Part shown: in pieces, positions 41,995 to 49,749 of the stretch
Numbering within the stretch: the stretch's first letter is position 1
Layout of the letters: each line of letters starts with the position of its first letter
Assembly (NCBI RefSeq): GCF_003480915.1
Contig: NZ_QUKD01000002.1
Span: forward strand, 490,091-554,090
Direction: 5' to 3'
Length of the DNA stretch: 64,000 nucleotides
Origin: Parabacteroides sp. TM07-1AC
GTDB lineage: Bacteria > Bacteroidota > Bacteroidia > Bacteroidales > Tannerellaceae
Program-made: the position numbers and the translations under genes
The notes under the pieces: generated by a model
Database searches by the model: none
Seen by the model: the letters and a program-made list of their open reading frames with translations, nothing else
What the model was told of the DNA's origin: nothing

Positions 41995-44679
41995 ATGGAG
42001 AAAAAACATCAGTATCAGGGATTAACCAAACAAGAAGTTGAAGAAAGCAGGCGCCTTCATGGCGAAAACATCCTCACTCCTCCGGAGAAAGCCTCTCTCT
42101 GGAGCCAGTTCCTCGAAAAGTTTAATGATCCGATCATTAAGATTCTGCTGGTAGCGTGGCTGCTATCCATGATTATTGCCGGCGTACATTGTTGGGGACC
42201 GGAAGCGAAAGGTTTTACAGCCTTCCTCGAACCGATCGGCATCTTCTTTGCCATCATGCTGGCATCCTGTGTCGGTTTCTTTTTTGAAATGAAAGCCAAC
42301 AAAGCGTTCGACGTATTGAATACCGTAAACGACGATACGCTCGTCAAAGTGATCCGTGAAGGAAACATTTGCCAGGTGACTAAAAAAGAAGTCGTTGTCG
42401 GTGATATTGTCGTACTGGAAACCGGGGAGGAAGTTCCTGCCGACGGCTACCTGCTGGAAGCTATCTCTCTACAGATCAACGAATCGACATTGACCGGAGA
42501 ACCGATCATCAGCAAGACGACCAACGAAGCCGAGTTCGATCACGAAGCTACCTATCCTTCTAACAGGGTGATGCGCGGCACAACGGTTGTCGACGGACAT
42601 GGGGTGATGAAAGTCGAGCTGGTGGGCGATGCTACCGGCTACGGGAAAGTATATGAAGGCTCGCAGATAGAAAGCGATGTGGAAACACCGTTACAGATAC
42701 AGCTCAAAGGGCTTGCCGGTGTCATCAGTAAAGGGGGCTATACAGTTGCCGGACTTACTTTTGTCGCCTTACTGGCTAAATTATTGATGACTTCCGGTGA
42801 TATGCCGGTGATGGATCTGATCTCACATATACTGAATATCTTTATGGTAGCAGTAACGCTGATCGTCGTATCCGTACCTGAAGGTCTGCCGATGAGTGTA
42901 ACCCTAAGCCTTGCCCTAAGCATGAACCGCATGCTCAAGACAAACAACCTGGTTCGTAAGATGCATGCTTGCGAAACAATGGGGGCTACAACGGTTATTT
43001 GTACGGATAAAACAGGTACGCTGACACAAAACCAGATGCAGGTTTACCGGACAAACTTCTACAACCTCAAAGACCAGAAACTGGGAGACGACGAGTTGAG
43101 CAATCTGATCAAAGAAGGCATTTCCGTTAACTCGACTGCCTATCTCGACTTCTCGGAAGAAAAGGTGAAAACACTGGGTAACCCGACCGAAGCAGCCTTA
43201 TTGCTCTGGCTGAACAGTCAGAATCAGAACTATCTGACATTACGGGAAGAAGCTCTGGTGCTGGCACAGCTTACGTTCTCTACCGAACGGAAATACATGG
43301 CCACTGTGGTGCAGTCTCCCCTGTTAGGTAAAAAAGTATTATATGTAAAAGGTGCTCCCGAAATCGTCCTAGCCAACAGCCAGCGGGTAGCAGCCGACGG
43401 TACATACAAAACGGTTGAATCTTGTAAAGCTGATATCGAGAAACAATTACTGGATTATCAGAACCAGGCGATGCGTACACTGGGCTTTGCCTACCAAATC
43501 ATCGAAGGCGGGAAGGATGATGCTTATTTCGTCAACGGACGTTTGCATGGGACCGACCTGACCTATTTAGGAATCGTAGCCATCTCCGATCCTGTCCGCG
43601 CAGATGTTCCGGCAGCCGTACAAAGTTGCTTGAATGCCGGTATCGATGTCAAAATCGTCACAGGCGATACACCGGGAACTGCCCGCGAAATAGGCCGTCA
43701 GATCGGTACATGGAAACCGGAAGATACCGACCGTAACATCATTACCGGCCCGGGATTCGAAGTATTGACAGACGAAGAAGCACTCGACCGCGTTCTCGAT
43801 CTGAAGATCATGTGCCGCGCCCGTCCGACCGACAAACAGCGTCTGGTACAATTACTACAGAAGAAAGGTGCTGTCGTTGCAGTAACCGGCGACGGAACGA
43901 ATGATGCCCCGGCATTGAAAGCCGCTCAGGTAGGTTTGTCTATGGGTGACGGTACCTCTGTTGCCAAAGAAGCCAGCGATATAACAATCCTGGACAATTC
44001 ATTCGGCAGTATTACCCGTGCTGTCATGTGGGGACGCTCCCTGTATCGTAACATACAAAAGTTCCTTCTATTCCAGCTTACCATCAACGTGGCGGCCTGC
44101 CTGATCGTATTGCTAGGCTCTCTGTTCGGGACCGAATCACCGCTTACCATCACACAGATGTTATGGGTAAACCTGATCATGGATACATTTGCCGCCGGAG
44201 CATTGGCTTCATTACCTCCCAACGAACGGGTGATGAAAGATAAACCCCGACGTAGCGGTAAAGATGGCGACTTTATCATTACCCGCCCGATGGCTTACAA
44301 TATCTTCGGAGTCGGTATAGCTTTCGTTGTAATTCTGATGGGGGTATTATATTACTTCCATGCCCAGACCGGATTAACGCCGCACGACTTGTCCTGGTTC
44401 TTCAGCTTCTTCGTAATGCTTCAGTTCTGGAATATGTTCAATGCGAAAGCGTTCATGGAAGGCCGTTCCGCTTTTGCCAACCTGAAAGAGAGCAAAAGCT
44501 TCCTGTTTGTCGCCCTGTTGATCATTATCGGTCAGTATCTGATCGTTACGTTCGGCGGAGAGATGTTTAACGTAGTGCCTTTGTCCCTGAAAGACTGGGG
44601 TATCATTATCGGTTTAAGCTCTCTGGTTCTTTGGATCGGAGAGATAGCGAGAGGTATCAGCCGGTTGATCAGGAAATAG
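41995..44679 (+). CDS. P-type ATPase, calcium-translocating (PMCA/SERCA-like)
   Basis: 894 residues, P2-type ATPase. An N-terminal cation-ATPase domain is followed by transmembrane pairs (about 46-66 and 80-98), the actuator with LTGEP (166-170), helix 4 with PEGLP (295-299) that shapes the ion site, the phosphorylation motif CTDKTGTLT (Asp338), KGAPE in the nucleotide domain, TGDGTNDAPALK in the hinge and six C-terminal helices. The family exports Ca2+ in exchange for protons across the inner membrane. Ion identity is family-level inference. A short terminator and a three-unit array follow. Confidence 0.93.
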   Translation: MEKKHQYQGLTKQEVEESRRLHGENILTPPEKASLWSQFLEKFNDPIIKILLVAWLLSMIIAGVHCWGPEAKGFTAFLEPIGIFFAIMLASCVGFFFEMKANKAFDVLNTVNDDTLVKVIREGNICQVTKKEVVVGDIVVLETGEEVPADGYLLEAISLQINESTLTGEPIISKTTNEAEFDHEATYPSNRVMRGTTVVDGHGVMKVELVGDATGYGKVYEGSQIESDVETPLQIQLKGLAGVISKGGYTVAGLTFVALLAKLLMTSGDMPVMDLISHILNIFMVAVTLIVVSVPEGLPMSVTLSLALSMNRMLKTNNLVRKMHACETMGATTVICTDKTGTLTQNQMQVYRTNFYNLKDQKLGDDELSNLIKEGISVNSTAYLDFSEEKVKTLGNPTEAALLLWLNSQNQNYLTLREEALVLAQLTFSTERKYMATVVQSPLLGKKVLYVKGAPEIVLANSQRVAADGTYKTVESCKADIEKQLLDYQNQAMRTLGFAYQIIEGGKDDAYFVNGRLHGTDLTYLGIVAISDPVRADVPAAVQSCLNAGIDVKIVTGDTPGTAREIGRQIGTWKPEDTDRNIITGPGFEVLTDEEALDRVLDLKIMCRARPTDKQRLVQLLQKKGAVVAVTGDGTNDAPALKAAQVGLSMGDGTSVAKEASDITILDNSFGSITRAVMWGRSLYRNIQKFLLFQLTINVAACLIVLLGSLFGTESPLTITQMLWVNLIMDTFAAGALASLPPNERVMKDKPRRSGKDGDFIITRPMAYNIFGVGIAFVVILMGVLYYFHAQTGLTPHDLSWFFSFFVMLQFWNMFNAKAFMEGRSAFANLKESKSFLFVALLIIIGQYLIVTFGGEMFNVVPLSLKDWGIIIGLSSLVLWIGEIARGISRLIRK

Positions 44680-44702
44680 TACATAGTATTATCAGGCCGG
44701 AC

Positions 44703-44722
44703 TCCTTACCTATAAGGATTTT
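44703..44722 (+). terminator. Short terminator after the P-type ATPase gene
   Basis: TCCTTA (44703-44708) and TAAGGA (44713-44718) pair around a 4-nt loop, followed by TTTT. The stem is short, so strength is uncertain. Confidence 0.55.
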
Positions 44723-44741
44723 CAGCCTAAAGAAAAGACTT

Positions 44742-44801
44742 TGCCACGGTGATGGCACAACTCTGCCATCGCTGTGGCAAGGCTCTGCCATCATTGTGGC
44801 A
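44742..44801. repeat. Three-unit 22-nt palindromic array TGCCA/TGGCA
   Basis: TGCCA starts at 44742, 44764 and 44786; TGGCA at 44753, 44775 and 44797. Half sites alternate every 11 nt, one helical turn, for three full 22-nt periods. It lies between the P-type ATPase gene and the promoter of the partner-switching operon. Nothing else was recognised in the 290-nt gap apart from the terminator at 44703 and the promoter at 44910. Confidence 0.85.
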
Positions 44802-44909
44802 AAACACTTTTATCACAACGAAAAGTGAAACATATCGGCATATCGATACGACCAGCCTATACACCCTCTGTCGATTTCAGCTATGATCCGTACAAAAGCC
44901 CTAAATAAC

Positions 44910-44940
44910 TTGTCCAACTAAATGATTATCTATACTTTTG
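44910..44940 (+). promoter_or_regulatory. Promoter of the partner-switching operon
   Basis: TTG (44910-44912), 20 nt, then TACTTTTG (44933-44940) matches the full Bacteroidota promoter. Transcription should begin near 44947, leaving a leader of about 23 nt before the STAS gene. Confidence 0.82.
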
Positions 44941-44969
44941 TTGTAATAGAAATCAGAACAAAACAATAT

Positions 44970-45272
44970 ATGAAGATCACAGTAAAAAACGGAAACGAAA
45001 CGATCATCGGTCTTTCCGGCCAGTTAGATACGCTTACTTCTGCTGATTTTGAAAAAGAGATCACAAAAATACTTGCAGAGGATGTACATACGGTAGTACT
45101 CGACGGAACGGAACTCACTTATATCAGTAGCGCCGGACTTCGTTTATTGCTGACCTTACAAAAAGGGATGAAAGCGAAAAACGGAACTTTCCGGCTAAGA
45201 AACCTAAAACAGGACATTATAGAAATCCTGAATATCACCGGTTTCTCTTCTTTCCTTACCATCGAATCCTAA
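44970..45272 (+). CDS. STAS-domain anti-sigma-factor antagonist (SpoIIAA/RsbV-like)
   Basis: 100 residues from MKITVKNGNETIIGLSGQLD. One STAS domain; the phosphorylatable serine should be Ser54 in TYISSAGLRLLL, aligned by eye with DSSGL of SpoIIAA. In partner switching the unphosphorylated antagonist binds the anti-sigma ATPase and frees its target. An earlier in-frame ATG at 44922 lies upstream of and across the -7 box and was rejected. It is the first of five tightly packed genes. Confidence 0.9.
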   Translation: MKITVKNGNETIIGLSGQLDTLTSADFEKEITKILAEDVHTVVLDGTELTYISSAGLRLLLTLQKGMKAKNGTFRLRNLKQDIIEILNITGFSSFLTIES

Positions 45273-45289
45273 GCGCCCCGTACCGGCAG

Positions 45290-45700
45290 ATGATAAACAC
45301 GTTACACATAAAGAACGAACTGGAACAGCTCACCCGTTTGTACGAGTTTCTAGACCTGCAAGCATCTACTTACGGGTTGGAAGAACAATTGTCGATGCAA
45401 ATCAAACTGGCTCTTGAAGAAGTTGTGACCAACGTCATATTATACGCCTACCCGGATAAAAAAGATCAGGATATACGCATTGATATGAACTACAGGGATG
45501 AACTATTGACCATCGTCATTACTGACAACGGCACAGCTTTCAACCCGTTGGAAATGAAAGAGCCTGACATTAGCCTTCCTCCGGAAGAACGTCCTATCGG
45601 CGGTCTCGGTATCTATCTGGTCAAACAACTGATGACAGAAGTCATTTATACCCGTTCATCAGGAAAAAATATACTCACAATGACAAAAGACATTCACTGA
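45290..45700 (+). CDS. Anti-sigma-factor-type serine kinase (RsbW/SpoIIAB-like ATPase)
   Basis: 136 residues, a single GHKL ATPase domain. The N box is in LALEEVVTNVILYAY, G1 in VITDNGTAFNP and G2 in GGLGIYLVKQLM. Such proteins phosphorylate their STAS partner and hold a sigma factor or other target. No sigma factor gene is nearby and Bacteroidota lack classical SigB, so the target is open. It starts 17 nt after the STAS gene and ends 1 nt before the next gene. Confidence 0.9.
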   Translation: MINTLHIKNELEQLTRLYEFLDLQASTYGLEEQLSMQIKLALEEVVTNVILYAYPDKKDQDIRIDMNYRDELLTIVITDNGTAFNPLEMKEPDISLPPEERPIGGLGIYLVKQLMTEVIYTRSSGKNILTMTKDIH

Positions 45701-45701
45701 T

Positions 45702-46820
45702 ATGGCAGACTTCGACATCAAAGAGATAAGCGCGCTCAAACTGAAATTACGGATCATTGAGAAAGCGACACTGGCGGGATGGATCATAATCATCCTGGGG
45801 CTTTATTATGACTGGGAGACAATTCCCGGTCTCGCGGTTGTAACAATTATCATCCTCTATATCATTAAAGGACGGTTTCGCAAACAATTGAAGCAAAAAG
45901 AATATCTGGCAAAGATCGTAGAAGAACGGACCATCGAACTCCGCATCCAGCGCGACCAGGTATTAAACGAATCCAAGAAACTTTCCGATGCCCTGGATGC
46001 ATTGGCTAAAGCACAGGACGAACTTGTCCGCAAGGAAAAGCTCGCTACCGTCGGACAACTGACACAAGGACTGGTCGACCGTATCCTGAACCCGATCAAT
46101 TACATCAATAACTTCGCCGGACTTTCCGCCAATTTGATCAAAGACCTGAAAGAAAACATCATGGAGGAACAGACAGTCATGTCGAAAGAAAATTATGCCG
46201 ACAGCATCGAAATACTCGACATGATCAACAGTAACCTGCAAAAGATCAACGAACATGGCTGTAACACCGTGCGGATCGTGAAGGCCATGGAGGAACTGTT
46301 GAAAGACCGGAACGGCAATGTCACTTCGACCGATATCTGCGAACTCTGTAAAGTGAACGTAGACGTGATCCGCAAAGCGTTCAAAGAAGAAATTGAAAGT
46401 AAACAGATACAGATCGATATCCTGTGCCCGGCAGAACCTGCCATGGCAGAAATCGATATCGAACAGATGAACAAGGTGATGCTCAGCCTACTGAAAAACT
46501 GTATCTATGCATTGCTTAAAAAGTTACAGAAAGTAGAATTCTCCCCGGTTATCACGATCCAGGTGGAGAAAAGGCTGAACGGAACGATTTATCTCAGTAT
46601 CCGTGACAACGGTATCGGCATCGAAGACAATATCAAGAATAAGATATTCGAACCGTTCTTCACTACGAAACCCACCGCCGAAGCAGCTGGTGTCGGTTTG
46701 TACCTCTGCCGGGAAGTTATCCTGAACCACCGCGGTTCCATCATCGTAAAGAGTGAGAAGGACAACTTCACTGAGTTCATGATTACTATTCCTATTTATC
46801 AAAAGAGCAACAATGAGTGA
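45702..46820 (+). CDS. Histidine-kinase-like membrane ATPase lacking the H-box histidine
   Basis: 372 residues. Two transmembrane helices (about 22-36 and 40-56), a coiled coil (about 60-115), then a HisKA-like segment GQLTQGLVDRILNPINYINN. The position of the phosphoacceptor His is Asp126 and the following Glu is Arg127, compared with GIAHEIQNP in the next gene. The catalytic domain looks intact: LLKNCIYAL (N), IRDNGIGIED (G1), FEPFFTTK (F), GVGLYLC (G2). It could phosphorylate another protein, dimerise with the next kinase, or act as a pseudokinase. It overlaps the next gene by 8 nt. Confidence 0.85.
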   Translation: MADFDIKEISALKLKLRIIEKATLAGWIIIILGLYYDWETIPGLAVVTIIILYIIKGRFRKQLKQKEYLAKIVEERTIELRIQRDQVLNESKKLSDALDALAKAQDELVRKEKLATVGQLTQGLVDRILNPINYINNFAGLSANLIKDLKENIMEEQTVMSKENYADSIEILDMINSNLQKINEHGCNTVRIVKAMEELLKDRNGNVTSTDICELCKVNVDVIRKAFKEEIESKQIQIDILCPAEPAMAEIDIEQMNKVMLSLLKNCIYALLKKLQKVEFSPVITIQVEKRLNGTIYLSIRDNGIGIEDNIKNKIFEPFFTTKPTAEAAGVGLYLCREVILNHRGSIIVKSEKDNFTEFMITIPIYQKSNNE

Positions 46821-47646
46821 TAACAGCAAACAAGAAATTGAACGTCTGAGAAAACAAGTCAGCCAACAGGAAAAGATGGCTTCACTCGGACTGTTAAGCG
46901 CAGGTATTGCACACGAGATACAAAACCCGCTCAACTTCGTAATCAACTTCAGTAAACTATCATGCAAGTTGCTGCAGGATATGGAAGAAGTGCTGGACGA
47001 GCTGAACGACAAGCTGCCCGCAGATGCCGACGAAGAACTCCGGGAAATCATGGAGGATCTGAAAGGCAATATGATCAAGATTGAAGAGAACGGCAACCGG
47101 GCATCCAGCGTGATCCGGGGTATCCTACTCTACTCCCGCGGAAAGGATGATGAATATATCCCAACCAACCTTTGCCAGCTCACGAAAGAATATGTATGGC
47201 TTTCCTACCATGCGGTGCGGGCAAACAATAAGAGTTTCAATGTTGCCATTGAAGAAGAATACGACGAAACACTCCAATTGGTCAAGGTAATCCCGCAGGA
47301 TTTCAGCCGTGCAGTACTCAACCTGATGAACAATGCCTGTTACGCCGTATTCAACAAATCAAAAGGGGCGACCGAAACGCCTTACAGACCGACTATCAAA
47401 GTAAGCCTGAAAAAAGACGGGGATAAAGCCTGTCTTACCATCGAAGATAACGGCTCCGGCATCACGGAAGAAGTAAAAAAGAAACTCTATACTCCGTTCT
47501 TCACCACCAAACCATTGGGCGAAGGAACTGGTCTGGGTCTCTCCATCACTAAATCGATCATCGAACAAAAACATAACGGAACGATAGAAATGGAATCACA
47601 ACCTAACGAGTTTACCCGTTTTACTATCACTATTCCGATTCAATAA
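46813..47646 (+). CDS. Cytoplasmic histidine kinase
   Basis: 277 residues without a membrane segment. A short coiled coil (1-25) leads to the H-box GLLSAGIAHEIQNPLNF (His34). The GHKL domain has LMNNACYAVF (N), IEDNGSGITEE (G1), YTPFFTTKP (F) and GTGLGLSITKS (G2). It is of the NtrB/AtoS-like class. Its start overlaps the degenerate kinase gene by 8 nt, which suggests that the two act together, perhaps as heterodimers; the receiver of the next gene is the obvious phosphate acceptor. Confidence 0.93.
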   Translation: MSDNSKQEIERLRKQVSQQEKMASLGLLSAGIAHEIQNPLNFVINFSKLSCKLLQDMEEVLDELNDKLPADADEELREIMEDLKGNMIKIEENGNRASSVIRGILLYSRGKDDEYIPTNLCQLTKEYVWLSYHAVRANNKSFNVAIEEEYDETLQLVKVIPQDFSRAVLNLMNNACYAVFNKSKGATETPYRPTIKVSLKKDGDKACLTIEDNGSGITEEVKKKLYTPFFTTKPLGEGTGLGLSITKSIIEQKHNGTIEMESQPNEFTRFTITIPIQ

Positions 47647-47665
47647 TTACAGAAACAATGCTGCT

Positions 47666-48829
47666 ATGGCTATAAAAATATTAAGTGTAGACGACGAACT
47701 GGACCTGGAAATACTGTTAACCCAATATTTCCGCCGCAAGATAAAGAAAGGCGAATATGAATTCTCGTTCGCACATAACGGACTGGAAGCACTTCAGATG
47801 TTGCTTGCCAAACCGGACTTCGATGTGATTCTGAGCGATATCAATATGCCGGAAATGGACGGTCTGACCTTACTCACCAAGATCAACGAGATGCGTAACC
47901 CGGCACTCAAATGTATTATGGTATCGGCTTACGGCGATATGGAAAATATCCGAAGCGCCATGAACCAGGGTGCGTTCGACTTCACAACAAAGCCGATCAA
48001 CCTGGAGGATCTGGAACGGACCATCGAGAAAGCAGCCGAACAAATCGCTTTCATCAAACAGGCCCAAAAGGAACATACACAACTGGAATCCATCCAAAAC
48101 GATCTGCATGTGGCACAGGAAATACAACAAACTATTCTTCCAAAGACATTTCCTCCGTTCCCGGACCTGAAATCGTTCGACCTGTATGCCTATATGAGTG
48201 CCGCCAAATATGTGGGAGGCGATTTCTATGATTTCTTCCGCATAGGAGAAGACCGTTTGGGGTTCGTGATCGCAGATGTATCAGGCAAAGGAGTATCGGC
48301 AGCCATATTTATGGCAATCAGTCGTACGGTGATACGTGCCATTGCACTCACTGAGAACTCCGCCGCTTTGTGTATGCAACGTTCCAACAGCATTCTCTGC
48401 CAGGAAAGTGTGAATGATATGTTCGTCACTGTCTTTTACGGCATTCTGAATATCCGCACGGGAGTTGTTACTTATTGCAATGCCGGACATAATCCGCCCA
48501 TCCTGATGCAGAAAGACGGTTCGGTTTCAAAAGTCCCGACTACGAACGACATGATATTGGGTGCCATGAGCGATGCCACCTATCACGAGAAAGAGTTGAA
48601 ACTTGCTCCCGGTGATAATCTGTTCCTTTACACGGACGGAGTGACAGAGGCTATGAACAGAAAACATGAACTATACAGCGAACGCCGGCTACTCGATAAC
48701 TGCCGGGAACTGGCGGGAAAAGAACCGAAAGAGGTAGTAGATAAGATTACCGAAACAGTAGGCGAATTTGTTGTAGACGCCGTACAATCAGATGATATAA
48801 CATTACTCTCGATCTCATACAAAGGATAA
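47666..48829 (+). CDS. Receiver-PP2C phosphatase (RsbU/SpoIIE type) response regulator
   Basis: 387 residues. The receiver domain (about 3-125) has the acidic pair SVDDE, phosphoacceptor Asp58 in ILSDINMPEMDG, and a conserved Lys in FTTKPIN. A helical linker (about 128-165) with VAQEIQQTILPK joins it to a SpoIIE-type PP2C domain (about 185-387) with metal motifs ADVSGKGVSAA, NAGHNPP, YTDGVTEAMN and SDDITLL. Phosphorylation should switch on dephosphorylation of the STAS antagonist. It is the last gene of the operon, followed by a strong terminator. Confidence 0.94.
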   Translation: MAIKILSVDDELDLEILLTQYFRRKIKKGEYEFSFAHNGLEALQMLLAKPDFDVILSDINMPEMDGLTLLTKINEMRNPALKCIMVSAYGDMENIRSAMNQGAFDFTTKPINLEDLERTIEKAAEQIAFIKQAQKEHTQLESIQNDLHVAQEIQQTILPKTFPPFPDLKSFDLYAYMSAAKYVGGDFYDFFRIGEDRLGFVIADVSGKGVSAAIFMAISRTVIRAIALTENSAALCMQRSNSILCQESVNDMFVTVFYGILNIRTGVVTYCNAGHNPPILMQKDGSVSKVPTTNDMILGAMSDATYHEKELKLAPGDNLFLYTDGVTEAMNRKHELYSERRLLDNCRELAGKEPKEVVDKITETVGEFVVDAVQSDDITLLSISYKG

Positions 48830-48834
48830 CAATA

Positions 48835-48862
48835 AAAAAGGCTGTCTTCCGACAGCCTTTTT
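48835..48862. terminator. Bidirectional terminator
   Basis: AAAAAGGCTGTC (48835-48846) and GACAGCCTTTTT (48851-48862) are a perfect 12-bp stem with a TTCC loop. It serves the phosphatase gene and the convergent lipoprotein gene. Confidence 0.92.
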
Positions 48863-48885
48863 CTATACATTATATTATATACAAC

Positions 48886-49716
48886 TTATTTCAGCAATGA
48901 ATCGCGGATAGCAGTGATGTCTGCATTGGCAGCTCTTGCATCCTGAATAGTTGCAACTTTCGTTTTCAACGGAGAAATAGTTTCACCCAGTTGTTTCAGG
49001 TCCGGATAGTAATTAGCCAGGTCGGCAACCACTTCTTCCAGCATGCTGACACGTTTTTCCATATTGGCAGAAAGACCGGCAGATGTAGCATCACCTTTTA
49101 CTACCAATGTCGGATTAGCGATCAGACAGGCATATTCAGCAGAAGCAGCACCTAACATTTCAACTTCAACGTCAATTTTGTCTTCTGCAGCCATCTTTTC
49201 AATAATCTTATCTTCCTGAGATTGCAGGAATGCCTGTACCTGTTCTTTTGTTGCATCTTTCGGAGCCTGTTCTTTCAAAATATCCAGAACGAAAGAGATA
49301 TTCAGGTCGGTAGCCAGTTTAGCAATTACAGCTTCAACTTCAGCAGTAGGTTGTCCCATTCCTTTCAACACGTTATAGTCAGCCATATACATACCCAATG
49401 CACGGGCTTTCTGTGTCGGTGTACTCAGTTCAGCAGCCTTGGCTGTCGGCAACATATATTTTACATCACCTACGTTTACTTTTACATCACCGCTGGTCAG
49501 ACGATAAGGGATTTCAGAATCCGGCATGTCTTTCAGCAAATTGATTGTTTCTTGTTTCAACTCCTCGGTTAACAGATCTTTAGGAGCCTGACCTGCTATA
49601 ACAGCAGCTTCTTCAGTTTCTTGGGCTTGTTCGTTTGATTTTTTGGCTCCGTTGCAGGAAGTCATTCCAAACACTAATGCTGCTACGGCGAGCATGCTTA
49701 ATACACTCTTTTTCAT
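48886..49716 (-). CDS. Lipoprotein of unknown function
   Basis: 276 residues. Lipoprotein signal ends in GMTSC (Cys21), followed by a Gln/Glu-rich linker. The rest is almost all helical and acidic (for example TPTQKARALGMYMADYNVLKGMGQPT, MLEEVVADLANYYPDLKQL). No family recognised with confidence. It begins 33 nt after the ABC transporter stop codon, same strand, so it may be a periplasmic or membrane-surface partner of that transporter; this rests on context only. Confidence 0.75.
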   Translation of the reverse strand: MKKSVLSMLAVAALVFGMTSCNGAKKSNEQAQETEEAAVIAGQAPKDLLTEELKQETINLLKDMPDSEIPYRLTSGDVKVNVGDVKYMLPTAKAAELSTPTQKARALGMYMADYNVLKGMGQPTAEVEAVIAKLATDLNISFVLDILKEQAPKDATKEQVQAFLQSQEDKIIEKMAAEDKIDVEVEMLGAASAEYACLIANPTLVVKGDATSAGLSANMEKRVSMLEEVVADLANYYPDLKQLGETISPLKTKVATIQDARAANADITAIRDSLLK

Positions 49717-49749
49717 ATTGTATAATTTAATAATTTATTATTTTAAACC

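Noticed and set aside
44922-44969. Upstream ATG for the STAS gene
   Set aside because: It lies before and across the -7 box (44933-44940), so it would not be in the mRNA.
44970-45700. STAS/ATPase pair interpreted as a SigB regulator
   Set aside because: No SigB-type sigma gene is nearby and the phylum lacks one, so naming the target would be unsupported.
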